Shown here: one piece after another, positions 24,668 through 37,300 of the stretch
Layout: every line of letters begins with the position of its first letter
How positions within the stretch are numbered: the stretch's first letter is position 1
Notes under the pieces: generated by a model
What the model was told of the DNA's origin: nothing
Seen by the model: the letters and a program-made list of their open reading frames with translations, nothing else
Database searches by the model: none
Source: Boswellia sacra
Taxonomy: Eukaryota; Streptophyta; Magnoliopsida; Sapindales; Burseraceae
DNA length: 64,000 nucleotides
Assembly (NCBI GenBank): GCA_013180625.2
Contig: SNVD02002538.1
Coordinates: forward strand, 1,178,001-1,242,000
Reading direction: 5' to 3'
Program-made: the position numbers and the translations under genes

Positions 24668-24851
24668 TGTTAGAGTTGAGAGTTTGTTATAAGTTGTTAG
24701 TAAGAGTGACAGTTCAGCAGAGAGGTTATTAAAACTGTTATATGATGAGTGACAGGTCAGCAGAGAGGTTGTTGAGATTGTATATAAACATGTGTCCTGT
24801 GTGCTATACAAATTAATAAAAATTGCTCTTTAAGGTTCTATATTTTCATCA
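24668..24851 (+). repeat. 3' LTR of copia element 1
   Basis: 184 bp, same length as the 5' LTR with 10 substitutions and no indels. Preceded by the purine tract at about 24657-24667. Confidence 0.95.
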
Positions 24852-24856
24852 GCACT

Positions 24857-26703
24857 ATCATATTCATATATATCGTTATCCAAGATCAGTTAATTAACAC
24901 TAGAGTGTAAAATTTTAGATGGAATTTGGTTCAAAGTATGGCATCATCCTGTCCATATGAAAGTAAACAATATTTAAGTACAATTCCTCGGATCCTTGAA
25001 CATGGAAATCGTAACCATGCTTTAATCTTAGCAGGTGAAGATTAAGAGGTTCGTACTTCTTGGAGGCATCGAAGTGTGGGGATAGGGTGGGCAGTACCAG
25101 AGTCTTACTAAGAGTCCATAGAAAATCTACACGTAAGTAGCATTTTTGTGTCAGAGGCATGTAAGCTTTTGAGCTTTATTGGAGAAATGATTACGCTTTT
25201 CAATTATCTTATTGCATCTTGAAATTTGGATTCCAACTACAGCGCAGCCGCGTATGCAGGCTAATTTTACGATTTTTATTGATAATTATGATTTGTGAGG
25301 CCGAAGGGTTAAACGGCTACGCCTGTGGAAGTTCCAATTCGACGATCCGAGGCATTTATCACTTTGCTTTTGCTTTTCGGATTGTGGAATGTGACGGATA
25401 GTGATGTATTGTCAGTCATTGATATAGACCCTTCACTCCACCTACCAACTCTACCTTGTGCTACATTGATTCCTTCAAAACCCTATTCGCTTGCTTTTGG
25501 CCCTGCTCCCTTTCCCTGCTTTCTTCTTGTTCTATCTCGGAAATCATCAGCAGTCAGCTTTCTCTTTCTCCATTTCTCAATAGTTTTTCGTAAGATTTCC
25601 CTTAACAGTTATAACAAAGTAAAACTTCAGAAAATATTCAGATAAAATAACCTCAAAAATTTTTTTTTCATAAAATAGCTTTTAAATAGTCTTCCATAAA
25701 ATATTGACTTCAACAATTCGATGATGTTGTTCGATGATGACATACTCAAATTCGATGTTAGTTCGACATAATTTAACGATGTTATTCGATGATAGTATAC
25801 CCAACTTCAATAATTTGATGAATATTTAACACAGTTTGACAAATAGGTTTGACAAATTGTCGAACTATCGAATGAAATTAGTTTTGATTTCATTTTTATT
25901 TCTTGGGAAATTTCATGAACCAACTCAATCAATTAAACTAAATAAAGAAACAAACCCAGAAAATAAAAAATGTGATTTGAAACTGGAACCAACAACAAAA
26001 CCAGAAACGAAAATTGTGTGAGTTGGTTTGCAAAATTTAACTAAGAAACGAAAATATAATTTGATTTAACTGATTAAGTTTCTTACGTCTTCCAAGAATG
26101 GTGGTAGAGATGAACGCGGTTCCAGTTTTGGTTTTTGGTTTTTGGAGAGGGAATATGGATGCAGAGAGCTGGAATAGAGAGAGAAATGTGAGGGGAGGGA
26201 AGAGGAAGCAGAAAGCTGGAGGGTAGAGACAGAAATGTGAGGGGAGAGGAAAAGAGGCAAAGAGCTGGAGGGTTAGTGAGAGAGAATCGTGAGAGGAGGG
26301 GAGGAGAGGGGAGGGGAGGGATGAAGGGTATTAGTGTGATTTTCTCTAGTGGCTATTTGGATGAAAATTTTTTTTGAGCATGGTTATTTTTGAAACCAGC
26401 GCCCCTTGGATGGCTGAAAGTGAAAATTTCCCTAAAACTTCAACCATTTGGTGAACATATTTAAGAAAATAAGACAAACATTAGAAGTTTGTATGATCTC
26501 AAGTATTGATTGTAATGGTTATGGGCATACGTGATGCCTGCTCCCTTCATACTACTAAATATACGAATGGCCTTTCAAGTTTGATAGCTGGCAAGTTGTA
26601 TGCATCCTTGGCTCCATCTTTAACAATTTGAATGCTAGAATTCAAATGGAAATGGTTGATCATTTCACTGCCCTAGTATTTGTATAGTGCAATTGCAGCA
26701 CAG
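24857..26703. other. Spacer with an inverted-repeat block
   Basis: An 81-codon minus-strand ORF (25160-24915) and a 106-codon plus-strand ORF (25325-25645) are open but not recognised and have no homology that I can name. 25644-26392 is bracketed by inverted repeats, listed separately. Confidence 0.35.
25644..26392. repeat. Probable non-autonomous DNA element with degenerate TIRs
   Basis: Left AAAATAACCTCAAAAA...TTTCATAAAATAGC matches the reversed right end AAAATAACCATGCTCAAAAA...TTTCATCCAAATAGC over about 50 bp. Inside are a purine-rich tandem array (26150-26290, unit about 58 bp with GAAATGTGAGGGGAG and AGAGCTGGAGGG) and repeated TTCGATGATG motifs. Outer ends and duplication not determined; MULE-like by style. 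Confidence 0.45.
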
Positions 26704-27213
26704 TGTCACAAGCTTAGAAGTTGCGCAACACGCTCGTGCAGCACTTAGGCAACTCTAACCCAGAAGTTGCTAAGTAAGCCTTGATTGTTGGCTTGCTTCA
26801 CTTAGGAAGAAGCTTGAGAGGCTAGGATCATTGAGCTTTAAGAGCTTTACGGCAAAGAGAAGAGAAGTGTTTGGAAGATTAGGAACAAGTGTTGCTAGGA
26901 AAGAAGGCTTTTGTATTGCTTGAGAACTCTTTACAAAGGCTTGTTTTTCGATGCTTTACAATTGAGCCTTTGAGGGGTATTTATAGGGAACCATCTCCTC
27001 AATGGACGGTCGAGATTTAATACATCCGACGACCGTAATTCATTCTCTAGACTTTTCATCAAAAGAATCTAGATATTTACATGGAAGCTTCTAAAAATAT
27101 CCAAGATATTTACAGAGGAAGCTTGCTAGAGATTTCTAGAAAATGAGCTTGGACTTGCCATGCCTTGTGCATATTTTGGGCTTCTCTAGCAAGCATTTGG
27201 GTGGGCTGTAACA
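26704..27213 (+). repeat. LTR-like block upstream of BCS1-like copy 2
   Basis: 510 bp with TGTCACAAGC at one end and GGGCTGTAACA at the other, flanked by ACAG on both sides (only 4 bp match). It has a TATA-like GTATTTATAGGG near 26978. Possibly a solo LTR. It ends about 100 bp before the first ATG of the ATPase fragment and may have removed its N-terminal part. Confidence 0.4.
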
Positions 27214-27312
27214 ACAGTCTTCCCTCTGCAGTTAGAAAACTCACAATTTTCTTTAGTTAGTTACATTAACTACTGTCAAAAATCTTATCATTTATAAGTC
27301 CTGCCCTTCCTT

Positions 27313-28907
27313 ATGACTCTTCCTGTTGGAGCCAAAGTCGTTGGCAATTTTGAGGGTAAGTGCTTGGAGTGGACTCTTCGTGTTACAGAGTCAAAAAGAT
27401 TCCAGAAGGAATCAAAGTACTTCCAGTTAGTTTGCAATAAAACAGACAGGGATGCCGTCACGAAAGGCTACATTCCTTATGTGTCTCGGATGGCTCAGTC
27501 CATCCTAACCAAGCAAGAAAACATCTTGATCTTTACGTATAACCAAGAGCGCGGCTCTTGGGAATCTACGGTTTTCAAACACCCGACAAATTTTGAAAAA
27601 CTAGCCATGGATCTCACACGTAAAACTCAGGTAATAGATGATCTTAACGGGTTTGTTAAGGGCAAGAGTTTCCTCCAAACCAGTTTCCTCCACACCATGG
27701 GCAAGGCTTCGAAACAAGGATACCTTATGTCTGATCCAGCAGGAGGTGGAAAATTATCACTGGTTGCTGCGATTGCCAATCCAATGCGCTATAACGTCCA
27801 TGATCGCCAATTGGAATGCGCTAAAAACGATGCTAACTTCAGGCATCTCCTGACTTCTATAACTAATCAGTACATTTTGCTCAATGAGGACATAGATTGC
27901 AGCCTTTCCAACGATTGTGAGCGGAATTCTGAACAAGGGGAAGCAAATGTGAATGTTGATAGGACTTATTTGGAGCCTGTGGTAAGTAGTGCATGCTTCC
28001 CACTTTTGTTTATGATTAACTAACTGATAAATTAGATGTATATATGTGATTAATTCGTAGCAGAGTTCTCTATTAATTAAATTTACGTATCAGTGTCACT
28101 CTTAGTTAAACTATTTTTTTTTTTTTTTTGTGCAGTTGTGTTTATGAGCTCATTTAACTCTCCAAGATAATAGATCAGCTGTGTTATTGCCTTTTGACTT
28201 AACCTGATAATCTTGTCTGTTGATATACGTACATATAGTATTATTAATTTTTTACACGCATGTATGCTTAATAGTAATAGTAATTAAAACAATCTCAACA
28301 TGATCTTATATATATTTGTTCTATTTTTTTATATATGATTCATTTATGATTAGATATTTTTATAAATTTGTCTTCCGCTTTCTCTCTTTTTGTAAACATA
28401 TTTTAGATGCATGCTTAGTAAGTGAACCTAATTATCTCGATGGTTGCAATACGTGCTTTATTTAATGTTCAGAATAATTAATATACAAAATTTCTTGTCA
28501 TTGATGTCCATGTCCCAGGCCGCATTGTCGGCCATCCTAAATTTCATAGATGGCTTATGGTCGAGCTGTGATGAACAACGGCTCATTATCTGCAGAGCAA
28601 ATCGCAAAGAAAAGTTGGAACCAGCTCTTTTGCGTCCGGGATGGATGGACATTCATATTGGCATGGAGGAGCACTGCAAGATCGGGGATTCAGGGTTTTA
28701 ATAAAAACATACCCGGCGCTCGAACGGATTGAGCACCCGTATTATGGTCTCATTAATAAACGTTTGGACCAGGCAAACGTCATCTCAGCAGAAATTGCCG
28801 AACAACTGATGAGGGGAAAATACCATAATGAATCTGCACTTGAAGGTCTTATTCGTTATACTAAGCACAAAATGGATGAAAAAAGAATTGAGGAAAGTGG
28901 TGGATGA
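27313..28907 (+). pseudogene. BCS1-type AAA-ATPase pseudogene, copy 2
   Basis: Second BCS1-like relic. Exon 27313-27981 and exon 28519-28907 are separated by a GT-AG intron (GTG|GTAAGT ... CCCAG|GCC) at the same position as in copy 1. Visible are YIPYVSRM, a P-loop degraded to DPAGGGKLS (residues 141-149; first Gly and the Ser/Thr after Lys lost), a Walker B as LLNEDIDC, then SAILNFIDGLWSSC and LEPALLRPGWMD. The membrane anchor and first hundred or so residues are absent: an in-frame stop lies just upstream of the ATG. One base is missing near 28688, so translation stops at 28701 although GFRVLIKTY continues in another frame to 28907. Probably dead, although 27313-28701 is still open. Confidence 0.8.
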
Positions 28908-28986
28908 AATCCACCAACTCCAATCACGCCAGAACTTCGTGCGATAGATGATACGATGAGGCGTCTAGGTAGAAGAAAAAGCGCTG

Positions 28987-29268
28987 TTGGCACTTGCTGA
29001 AGAAAGCGAAGGATTTGGAATATTCAAGAAACCAGCTCAGATTGTTGAAGAAGTTGTTAAGTTTAAAGGAATTACAATTGCGGAACCTGAGATTACGGAA
29101 GAAGTTGTTCAATGGAAAGGAATTGGAAATGGGGAACCGGAGATTGTGGAAGAGGTTGTAGGTAAAAGCAAAGAACCAATGATTGCGCACGGCGCTGAGA
29201 AGAAGAAGAATGATAAAGGTAAAAGAGTCAGGTTCGCAGAACCAGAGGTTGTAGAAGAATTTGAATGA
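28987..29268 (+). pseudogene. Acidic repeat ORF, likely tail of BCS1-like copy 2
   Basis: An open stretch of about 93 codons that begins 80 bp after the ATPase relic. It contains imperfect repeats of about 20 residues built on IVEEVV..KGI....EPEI (four starts: QIVEEVV, EITEEVV, EIVEEVV, EVVEEF), with a basic KKKNDKGKRVRF patch near the end. It may be the charged C-terminal extension of the ATPase, cut off by frameshifts, or a separate fragment. No domain is recognised. Confidence 0.4.
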
Positions 29269-29269
29269 A

Positions 29270-32200
29270 GGGATCCCGCTAATTAAGAAGATATCAGACA
29301 AGAGCTGTGTCCATCGTTGCTTGCTTATTATGTTTATGAGTCATTAGTAATGTGGTGTAATCTACGTCATCTAGGATATAATAGTTTATGAGTCGCGTAT
29401 GTGTGTTTAATGTTCATGAATATAGGATCGAACCTCTTTTAATTATCTGTGCAGTACGTGTCATGCGTGTAGGAATCTTTATTTAATGTTGCCGTAATTA
29501 ATATTGTGTGTCTCCATGTTCCCATCAAGTTGTTATATATTTGTGAAGACTGTATATTTTGCTAGCTTAATTTTCTATGGCTATTACTTATTAATAAAGC
29601 CAAGTTTCTATCTCTTTAATTGGAGGCAATAGAGAGAACCATTTGATTTTTATTTTATTCTTGAATGTGGTTTAAATAATCTCATCTTTGTTGTTTTTGT
29701 TCCTCTCTTAAATCCATGCTTCTGGTTTGTACAAACTGAGGACGTTAATGGTGAGATGGAGTATGACCTTTTGATCATATCGAGGTACCAATTTGGTGAT
29801 GAAGGCATGTATCTGTCGAACTTTTCAAGTGTGTTACTACTTTGCTGGTCAGGGAATATCTGTCAAATTTCTCAATGAGTTACTTGTGTCTTCTTGTTTT
29901 ACACATAAGTTCTAATACTGTGTTGGATATTATAAAGTTTAGTACAGTTAAATATGGATCAAATAGACCCACATGATTTTCCAGAATTATATGACATGTA
30001 TAAATGTTTTATTTTAATTAGGAGAATTGATATGATGTCATGATTCGTGACTTCTTAGTCATGAATTTTTTATAATTAATTTCTTCAATTTTAGGTCTAA
30101 GGCTCTGGATTATTTTATAGGAGTAATAATTTACTTTCTACACCTTTTTTTTATCTTAAATAATGCATTAAAATTATATCACTTATTACCTTAATTCAAC
30201 ATTCATTTATGATAATTATTAATTATAAATCCTGACATCATATCATTTTGAACACAAAACTTAAAAACAAATGTGAGATACATATTAATTTTTATTTTAT
30301 AGTTACCCAAACATTTGGAGAATGATATCTGGAAATTAAAAAAATAATAATCACAACAATAACAAGCTTTCGTACCTAATAAATTTAAATTTTTTAACTT
30401 AAAACTAAACTTAAATTTATAGCCATTGATTTCACATATTTAATAATTGGGATGATTTATTAGTTGTTATCATTAAATGCAAATTTTTAACTTTTAAATT
30501 TAAATATAGTTTTAAGTTAAAAAATTTAAGTAAAAATATCCCATCCCTAAAAAAAATCATAAAATATTCGAAACCTCAAGAATATCAAAGACTCATGTTG
30601 GTTAATTCCAAATCGGCTTTACAATTATATATGTAGTATTCAAGAGATTCCCATGAATTATGATTACCAGTAATTTATTTAGAAATTGTAAGTGTGGACG
30701 AGCAAAGGACAGTGGTGAAGTTCCCCCTAGTAGCCTTGCCAATTACAATTAATTATCCTTTATGAATTTTAATGAATCTTTGGCCCATAAAGAAAAAAAT
30801 AAAAAGAAATTAACTATGGTAATTCATATTTAATTTTTTAATTAAATAATGATATTTATCTCAAATTATATAATAAATTTTATATATTTAATTACGTGTA
30901 TTTAATTAATAATTTGAATAGATGTATTAATGATGCAATGATTTATCATTTCATCTAATGATCCATACAATAAAGGTCAATTTATTTGTTTTGTCATTTA
31001 GGATAAAAATTTAGGAAGAATATTATTATTCTTCTTAATTCCCTAAATTATATTCATCTATAGTTTAACGTAAGAGGTGAAAATTCCAAAATTTAGCGTT
31101 GCAATAACATCTTACCTTTCATATCAAGTACATTGGGAGATAAAGAGAAAAGTTCTAAGTAATTATTATAAGTTTTTGTCGATAAAAATACTGTTTATTT
31201 GATGTAGTCAATATGATTGGGACTAAAGTGCAATTTATCTAAGAGGCAGCATTTCATTGTGTTTTGTGGTTGTGAGTTGCCATAACAATGAGTAGCAGCG
31301 GCATGGGTGCAGCCGCTGCGCTCTAGTTTTTTCGTTAGATTAACTATGAGTAGTTTTTTGTTCCCTTACCCTCCACCCTAATCGAGTGATTTTTATTTTT
31401 TTAAAAGGGGGAACTTATTCTAAATTAAAGTGAAATGAATGTAAAATTTGTAAAAAGACATGTTCTAATTATAAAACATACATGTACTTGGGTTGTCATG
31501 GAATCTTTGTCTACAAATCAGTGTTTGGGAGTAATTCTGATTTTTATGAACCATATTAATTGTTTCATGCACTTAGTTTTTGAGTTAATTATTAACTCTA
31601 ATTGTGAAACTAAGTTACAACATAATAGGCCAGCATTAATGAAATTACTAGATCAAGAATGGAGAGTTAGGCTTGAATGGATATCACCTAGTTGTCCTTG
31701 CATCTTGGGTATGGGTAAAGTGTTTGCTCCATTTTTGTAATACAAACTATACAAAAAAGGAAGGGTTTATAATAGTTCATTATTAGATGGTTCTATTCCT
31801 AATATTATTTTAACATGTGATAAGTATTTATATTATAATATAACATAAAAATATTAAGGTTTTTTTAATGATTCCATGATTTTGATAATTGAAAAAAGAA
31901 TTATTATTAATTATCAAAATTTGATTAAAATATTGAAGGAGAAAAATGTAAAATAGAGATGAAAGGTCACCCCTATAGATGTGGATGAGAAATGATTGAG
32001 CCCACAGGCATAATGAAGTGAAATAGTTTTAAAAGATATCAGAGTTAAAAGGTCATGTGATCTTGGTTCGGCGCTCGAAGTGAATGATAACACATTGTCC
32101 ACCAAAGAAAAGTTATTCCAAATTCAATGTACTATCAATTCTTGTTCTGAAACTCTTAACTATATGTACCTAGATAGTACGAAATTATCATTAACTATTA

Positions 32201-34352
32201 TCTTGTGAGAGCTTATTGATCATTTTTACTAATTAATGAAACTTCGCGAAAGCAACGCATTCAAGACTCACATTTAGATTATCATAAAATATTTTTGGAT
32301 ATCAAATGATATTTTGATGTTCGAGATTAGATGTCATATGTCTGTATTAATTACAGGTTCAGCTCAAGAATTCCAGCTTCCCTCATACTTGAACCGAGAG
32401 AGACATGTTAAATTTTTAGATGGTGGCTAGGAAACCATTGGAAAAAGACGAAAGAAAATAAAACAAACGATTCCACAACTCTGTTGTTGAATTGATATTG
32501 ACGATGGGTACACGCGAAATGGATATACCTCGGACAATATCGAAGAGAAGGGAACCTCCATGGCCCCATATGACATAGTAACGCCAATGAATGGACAGAA
32601 GTTTTGATTTGACAACATATTGGAGAATTGAAATGCCATTTTGTGTCGGACATGCTTCACATGAAAGTGTAAAGTTGATTATTGAACGCAAGAATAAAAT
32701 AATCACACGAAGTGGGAAAGTATTACAAAGGCCAAAAGCCCACTTGACAATTCCCAACAAGCTGAAATTAGGCAGAGTTTATACCGTCTGAAGCTTTCTT
32801 GTGTATTAAAACACAAAAGCATCAGGATAAGGATATATGCCTTGAGCCTTGTTCTTGACAAAATTACTGGGAACATGATGCTAAACTGAGAAGAGTGAAG
32901 ATTGAAGCGCCCCCAAAAAAACCAAATTGTCAATTTCTTTGAGACTTTTCGGATGAACCAAGTGAACCTGAGAAAGGACATAAATCATTGGCGCTCCACC
33001 TCTACCTAGCTACTTCCAATTTTGGGACCACTTGACAGACGCATGTGGCCAAAGTTGCATTTGTCAAATCAATTCACAAAGGGAGAGAGACCCCCTTCAA
33101 TATTCCAGAAATAACGTTTTCTTTTTATAATTTAGAAAACACTTATTTAAGAACGCGTAATTGTTTATTAGTTTTTTTTTTTTTTCATGCAATTGTCTCA
33201 CTCTTTCGAGTTAAATAATCAATATTCACGATGACAATTGACCCTTTCTGCTTTTCATCACTGCGAAGTTAAGGTATTGAACACTGCTTGCGACTTGCGA
33301 TTACTGCTTACGGATGTTTGCTGCCTACTTATAGTTTAGTTCTCCTCCAAAAGGCTCAAAAACTATTGGCTAAAAGCCTCATGTCCAAAATTTCGAGAGT
33401 GCCAAATTCACATCGCATCGCCGATGAAGCCAATTTTGATACCCAAAGTGGCTATCACCTTCAGTGAGTAAATCATGTTCTTCTCTTTGCATGTAAATAT
33501 GATTCAAAAGAAATAAAATACCATGCATCAATATTATTAAAATATGAAGACTGATGTAAAGACGTAAACTAAAAGAACAAGAAATAAGGTTCTTGAATCT
33601 TGAAAATAAATATAAGTAAAAGTTTAGTTTTATTTTATATATGAAAGTAATTTCATTTATAATATTATTGGAATAAATATTTTATTATTTAACGCTGTTC
33701 AGAGCACATTTTGGGTGCAAACATAACCCCACCTTTGTAATTTATTTTTAAAATGTTTATCGAATGTTCTGAATATTTTTAAAGTGCTGATAGCCCCACC
33801 TGAGCAAAAAATCTTTAAACAAACAACACTATTAATACAAATTTAATCAAAATAAAAAAATATCCATACAATTAAATTTCTAAATAACTTTTGAAGCATT
33901 GTATTAAAAGTTGAATTTTATTATCTTCTTCACCATATAAAGCAATTGATTTGGCTTTTTTTTTTTTGAACTCATATTAAGTCCACAGAGAAATTTGCCT
34001 CTTTTTTCGCAAATTTTTAATAATTTTTTCTTCCAATAAATTAGTAAAAAAAATTAGAAGATTACAATTATACTCGTCAAAAATTAAAAGCGGAGTTTAA
34101 CAAAATAAAAGATGGGGGTGATGCTGAATAAAAAACTCATTACCACAAAAACTCAAACAAAAGCCTATCACATTGCATTACAAAATCCAAGTCCACAAAG
34201 AGAACAAAATAAAACATTTGAACACTGTAACTTCCAAAACTGTAAGGGCATTGCTCGCGATTAGTGCCCCTTAATCTTAACTATTCTGCACAAGCTCTCC
34301 GTGACACGAAACAAGCATCTCCCATTTGATAATGCCAATTTATCTATATGGG
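29270..34352. other. AT-rich intergenic region
   Basis: No gene could be supported over 5 kb. ORFs at 31435-31740 (+) and 32416-32760 (-) are open but unrecognised. 32591-32791 (+) encodes 66 residues ending in a basic segment (LTIPNKLKLGRVYTV) that looks protein-like but has no splice or family support. A perfect 8-bp-arm hairpin (GCAGCGGC/GCCGCTGC) lies near 31297-31321. Most of the rest is A/T-run sequence. Confidence 0.4.
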
Positions 34353-37300
34353 CTAAGGTCTGCTCGGCTTGCTGTATTTATTAAATCTTTGAGAAACACC
34401 AGCCTCAGATAAGGTATCCCATACCTGAACAATCCACAAGAAAGTTAAGAGAAACAAATTTCATTGATAACTGAAAACCGTGTGAGAATTTTTTAACTCA
34501 CTTGCAATTTTCCCTTGGAGCCTCCAATTGCCAGCAAAAATGGACTATCCTCTGAGAAGGAAACAGAAAAGACAGCTCCCTAACAACATTAAAAGGTAGA
34601 ATGAGAAAACCTATCTCAAATTGAATCGATATTGTTGTAAAATGCTCCTCTAACTCGTGACATTTGATTTATGAAAACACCATGAATCACTTACTGCTTT
34701 AGGGTTCCTGGATGCGACACAGGAGGGTTGGTTGTTTGACAAATCCCAAAGTTTGACCTGCACAGCAAATGAAGGCCCATTGAGACCCTAAAAAAATTTT
34801 CACAACTGCCAGGTCCATTATGGCCTACAGAAATGACTTCGAAAAATTACCATTTTATCTGTAGATCCAGTTGCAAGTAGCTGTAGAAAATTACAACATT
34901 ATGATGCGTTAAAAATACAAGTTAAAAGAAGAAATAAAAAAAAAAGGACATTGGACTGAGAAAAGTTCAATATGTACATTGGTTGCTAATCGATTATAGG
35001 ATACGGTGCAAACAGCCTTGTCATGTGCATGTAGAGTAAAACTTGGTTGTGATTCTGAAGTTGAATCCGATTTGGCACTCCGAATATCAAAACCTTTAAC
35101 TGTACCATCTTCAAGACTCACCTAAAAAGACATGTAATCCCTTATTAATCAACTGTTAATGCGTTTGCAAATATATCCCAATTTAAACTTATAGACAAAA
35201 TGAGTTGCCATCTATTTTCTTTTTTCTACACATTCATGCATCTAAAATTAACTGTAGGAAGTTGCCGTGGACAAAAGTTTAATGTACACACCACAAAAGA
35301 GTGCCCAGTGTGTGGATCCCATGCCAAGCTTTCTACGTCAGCTGTCATTGACCACTTAAAACCAGAATGCGTAGGTTTCCTTGCATCCTTCTGCAATGCA
35401 TAGAAGTGAAGAACACATCATCAATGTCGTTGAAGAAACGATAAAAGATAATTGAGAGGACAAAGGCTAGAATCACGCATTTCACTAAAAGATAACTGAG
35501 TGGACAAAGACTAGGACTACGCATATCTCATTTCAGACAAATTCTCCAGTGCTTCCTTTGTATCAAGGATTTATATTTCATTTATGTATGCAAAATGATA
35601 TGCAAGTAAACAAGTTTATTACCATGATCACTGTACGATCAAAAGATCCACTAAGAAGAACTTGGGGCTCATGATGATTCCACGCAACTGCTTGAACCTG
35701 TCAGGAACAAGGCAAAGTTTAAAATAAGTCATATTCCATAACAAAAGTTACTAAATTTTGCTTTTTTCAATACAGATGCATTAAGTTACAACACGAAATT
35801 GAAGCCAATTTTCATTACTGTATTACTATTTGAAGTCTTTAATTATTTTCAATGGCATGGCAAAGAGGGTCTCCTTGTAGTGGATCCTTAAAAATTTTGA
35901 ATCACACATGAATCAAGAGTTTAGGTATCCGATGAAACCTCTTCATCTTTTCATCCATTTTACTCCCTGTTCCTGGCACTATCCTTGGTTATAAGCAGTA
36001 TTGGTAGGGGAATAGTAGGATAAAGAATGGTTAACTTACGATATCCTGTCATGCTTCTCCATTTAGCCTATTTTTTAAACTTCAAAACATCATAAAGTTT
36101 AAATAAAAATATGAAATTATAATCAGAGTACGGATATAACCCTTCTTGTTATTTTATTTTCACTTCATTATATCGTCACATTGATGCTTATAAATAATTC
36201 TTCACATCAATTACATCATCATTCATCAATCTCTCCAGTGAGTTTTCATGGCCTAAATTTTAACAAACTTCACAGGTGTTTTCCTGCTTCTTGCTACCTG
36301 TCAAGGTTAAAGAAATTTAATTGATTAAACACCATTTTAAAGGGTTTTTCCTTATTAATTCTTAAAGGCAGAGAGTGATTAAGGCCCACAATCAGAGATG
36401 TATGAGACTTGCATGGTTCCCCACTCAATTTGGCCAACTCTAGATGGATTCACTAAAGGTTCCAGCTACAGATTTATATATATAATTGTTATAAAGTAAA
36501 TCAACTAATTTACAGAAAGATCCCTTTCCATATAGCATTCCAAATATCAAAATCAGGGTCAACCTTGATGTAAGGTACCCTAATCACAAGACCACAAACA
36601 GAGAGACATTACACCACGCCCAGCTAATCTATTATAGTTTTCAACTATGACATGTTTCATGTTCATAATCTTTAAGTATCTTAGATAACATCACCTCCAC
36701 ATTGATGCCCACAAAGTAGCAACTTTGAGAGGCTGCAATTAACTCTTTCTTGTTGGAAAATGACTTTGCACCTTGGATGTATCATGTGCAAAAAGGATAA
36801 AGAGTCAATGAATCATCTTCTTCTTCATTATCCTTTGGCATCGTAAAATAAAGTAATGAAAAAAAAGTTCAATGGGTCTTTGCTTTTTGAAAAGGAAGGG
36901 AGGCCAAAATCTTATAGCATGCAAATTCAGCTTTGTTCTGGGCTATTTGGCAAAAGAGGGATCTTTGAGGATTCAAGAGGAGGATAAATTAATGTTTTAT
37001 GGGAGAATTTGATTTATGGGCTTCAGTTACTAAACCCATTCAAAATACTTCTTTCTTCTTTATGTACCACATCCAGGGAGGGTTCTTGATCTGATTCAAA
37101 TTTCCTTTTGGACTGAAAAACAATATAGATAACAGAATATCTTTGCTTCTGTAGGGTTATTGTTTCCCCTTTCCCAGGAGGATTCCTTCCATTTACCATT
37201 CTACGTCAAGCCAATACATAACCAAATTGAGGAGTTAGAATTCTAAAAATGAAGTGTCCATTTGTTCCTTCCTTTAACAAATTGAAGCTTGGAGTGTTAA

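Larger units (their letters stand above)
18531..24851 (+). mobile_element. Ty1/copia retrotransposon 1 (complete structure, inactive)
   Basis: Both LTRs are 184 bp (18531-18714 and 24668-24851), start TGTTAGAG and end TTTTCATCA. A perfect 5-bp target duplication GCACT flanks it (18526-18530, 24852-24856). The primer site TGGTATCAGAGCC follows the 5' LTR at 18715 and a purine tract (TTGAGGAGGAG) precedes the 3' LTR. The order gag, protease, integrase, RT, RNase H is that of copia. At least five in-frame stops and a frameshift at about 23330 inactivate it. A solo LTR (19229-20641) interrupts gag. The LTRs differ at 10 of 184 positions (about 5%). Confidence 0.95.

Noticed and set aside
26066..26260. 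Ser/Leu/Pro-rich minus-strand ORF resembling a secreted peptide
   Set aside because: Antisense reading of a GA-rich tandem array.
31297..31321. GC-rich hairpin as a terminator or miRNA
   Set aside because: Arms of only 8 bp, no U tract or long stem; likely chance.
32416..32760. 114-codon minus-strand ORF and overlapping frames
   Set aside because: Several frames are open at once, no recognisable motif, splice context or promoter.
35200..35403. 67-codon plus-strand ORF
   Set aside because: Shadow of PWP1 exon 11 on the other strand, which fits the gene model exactly.
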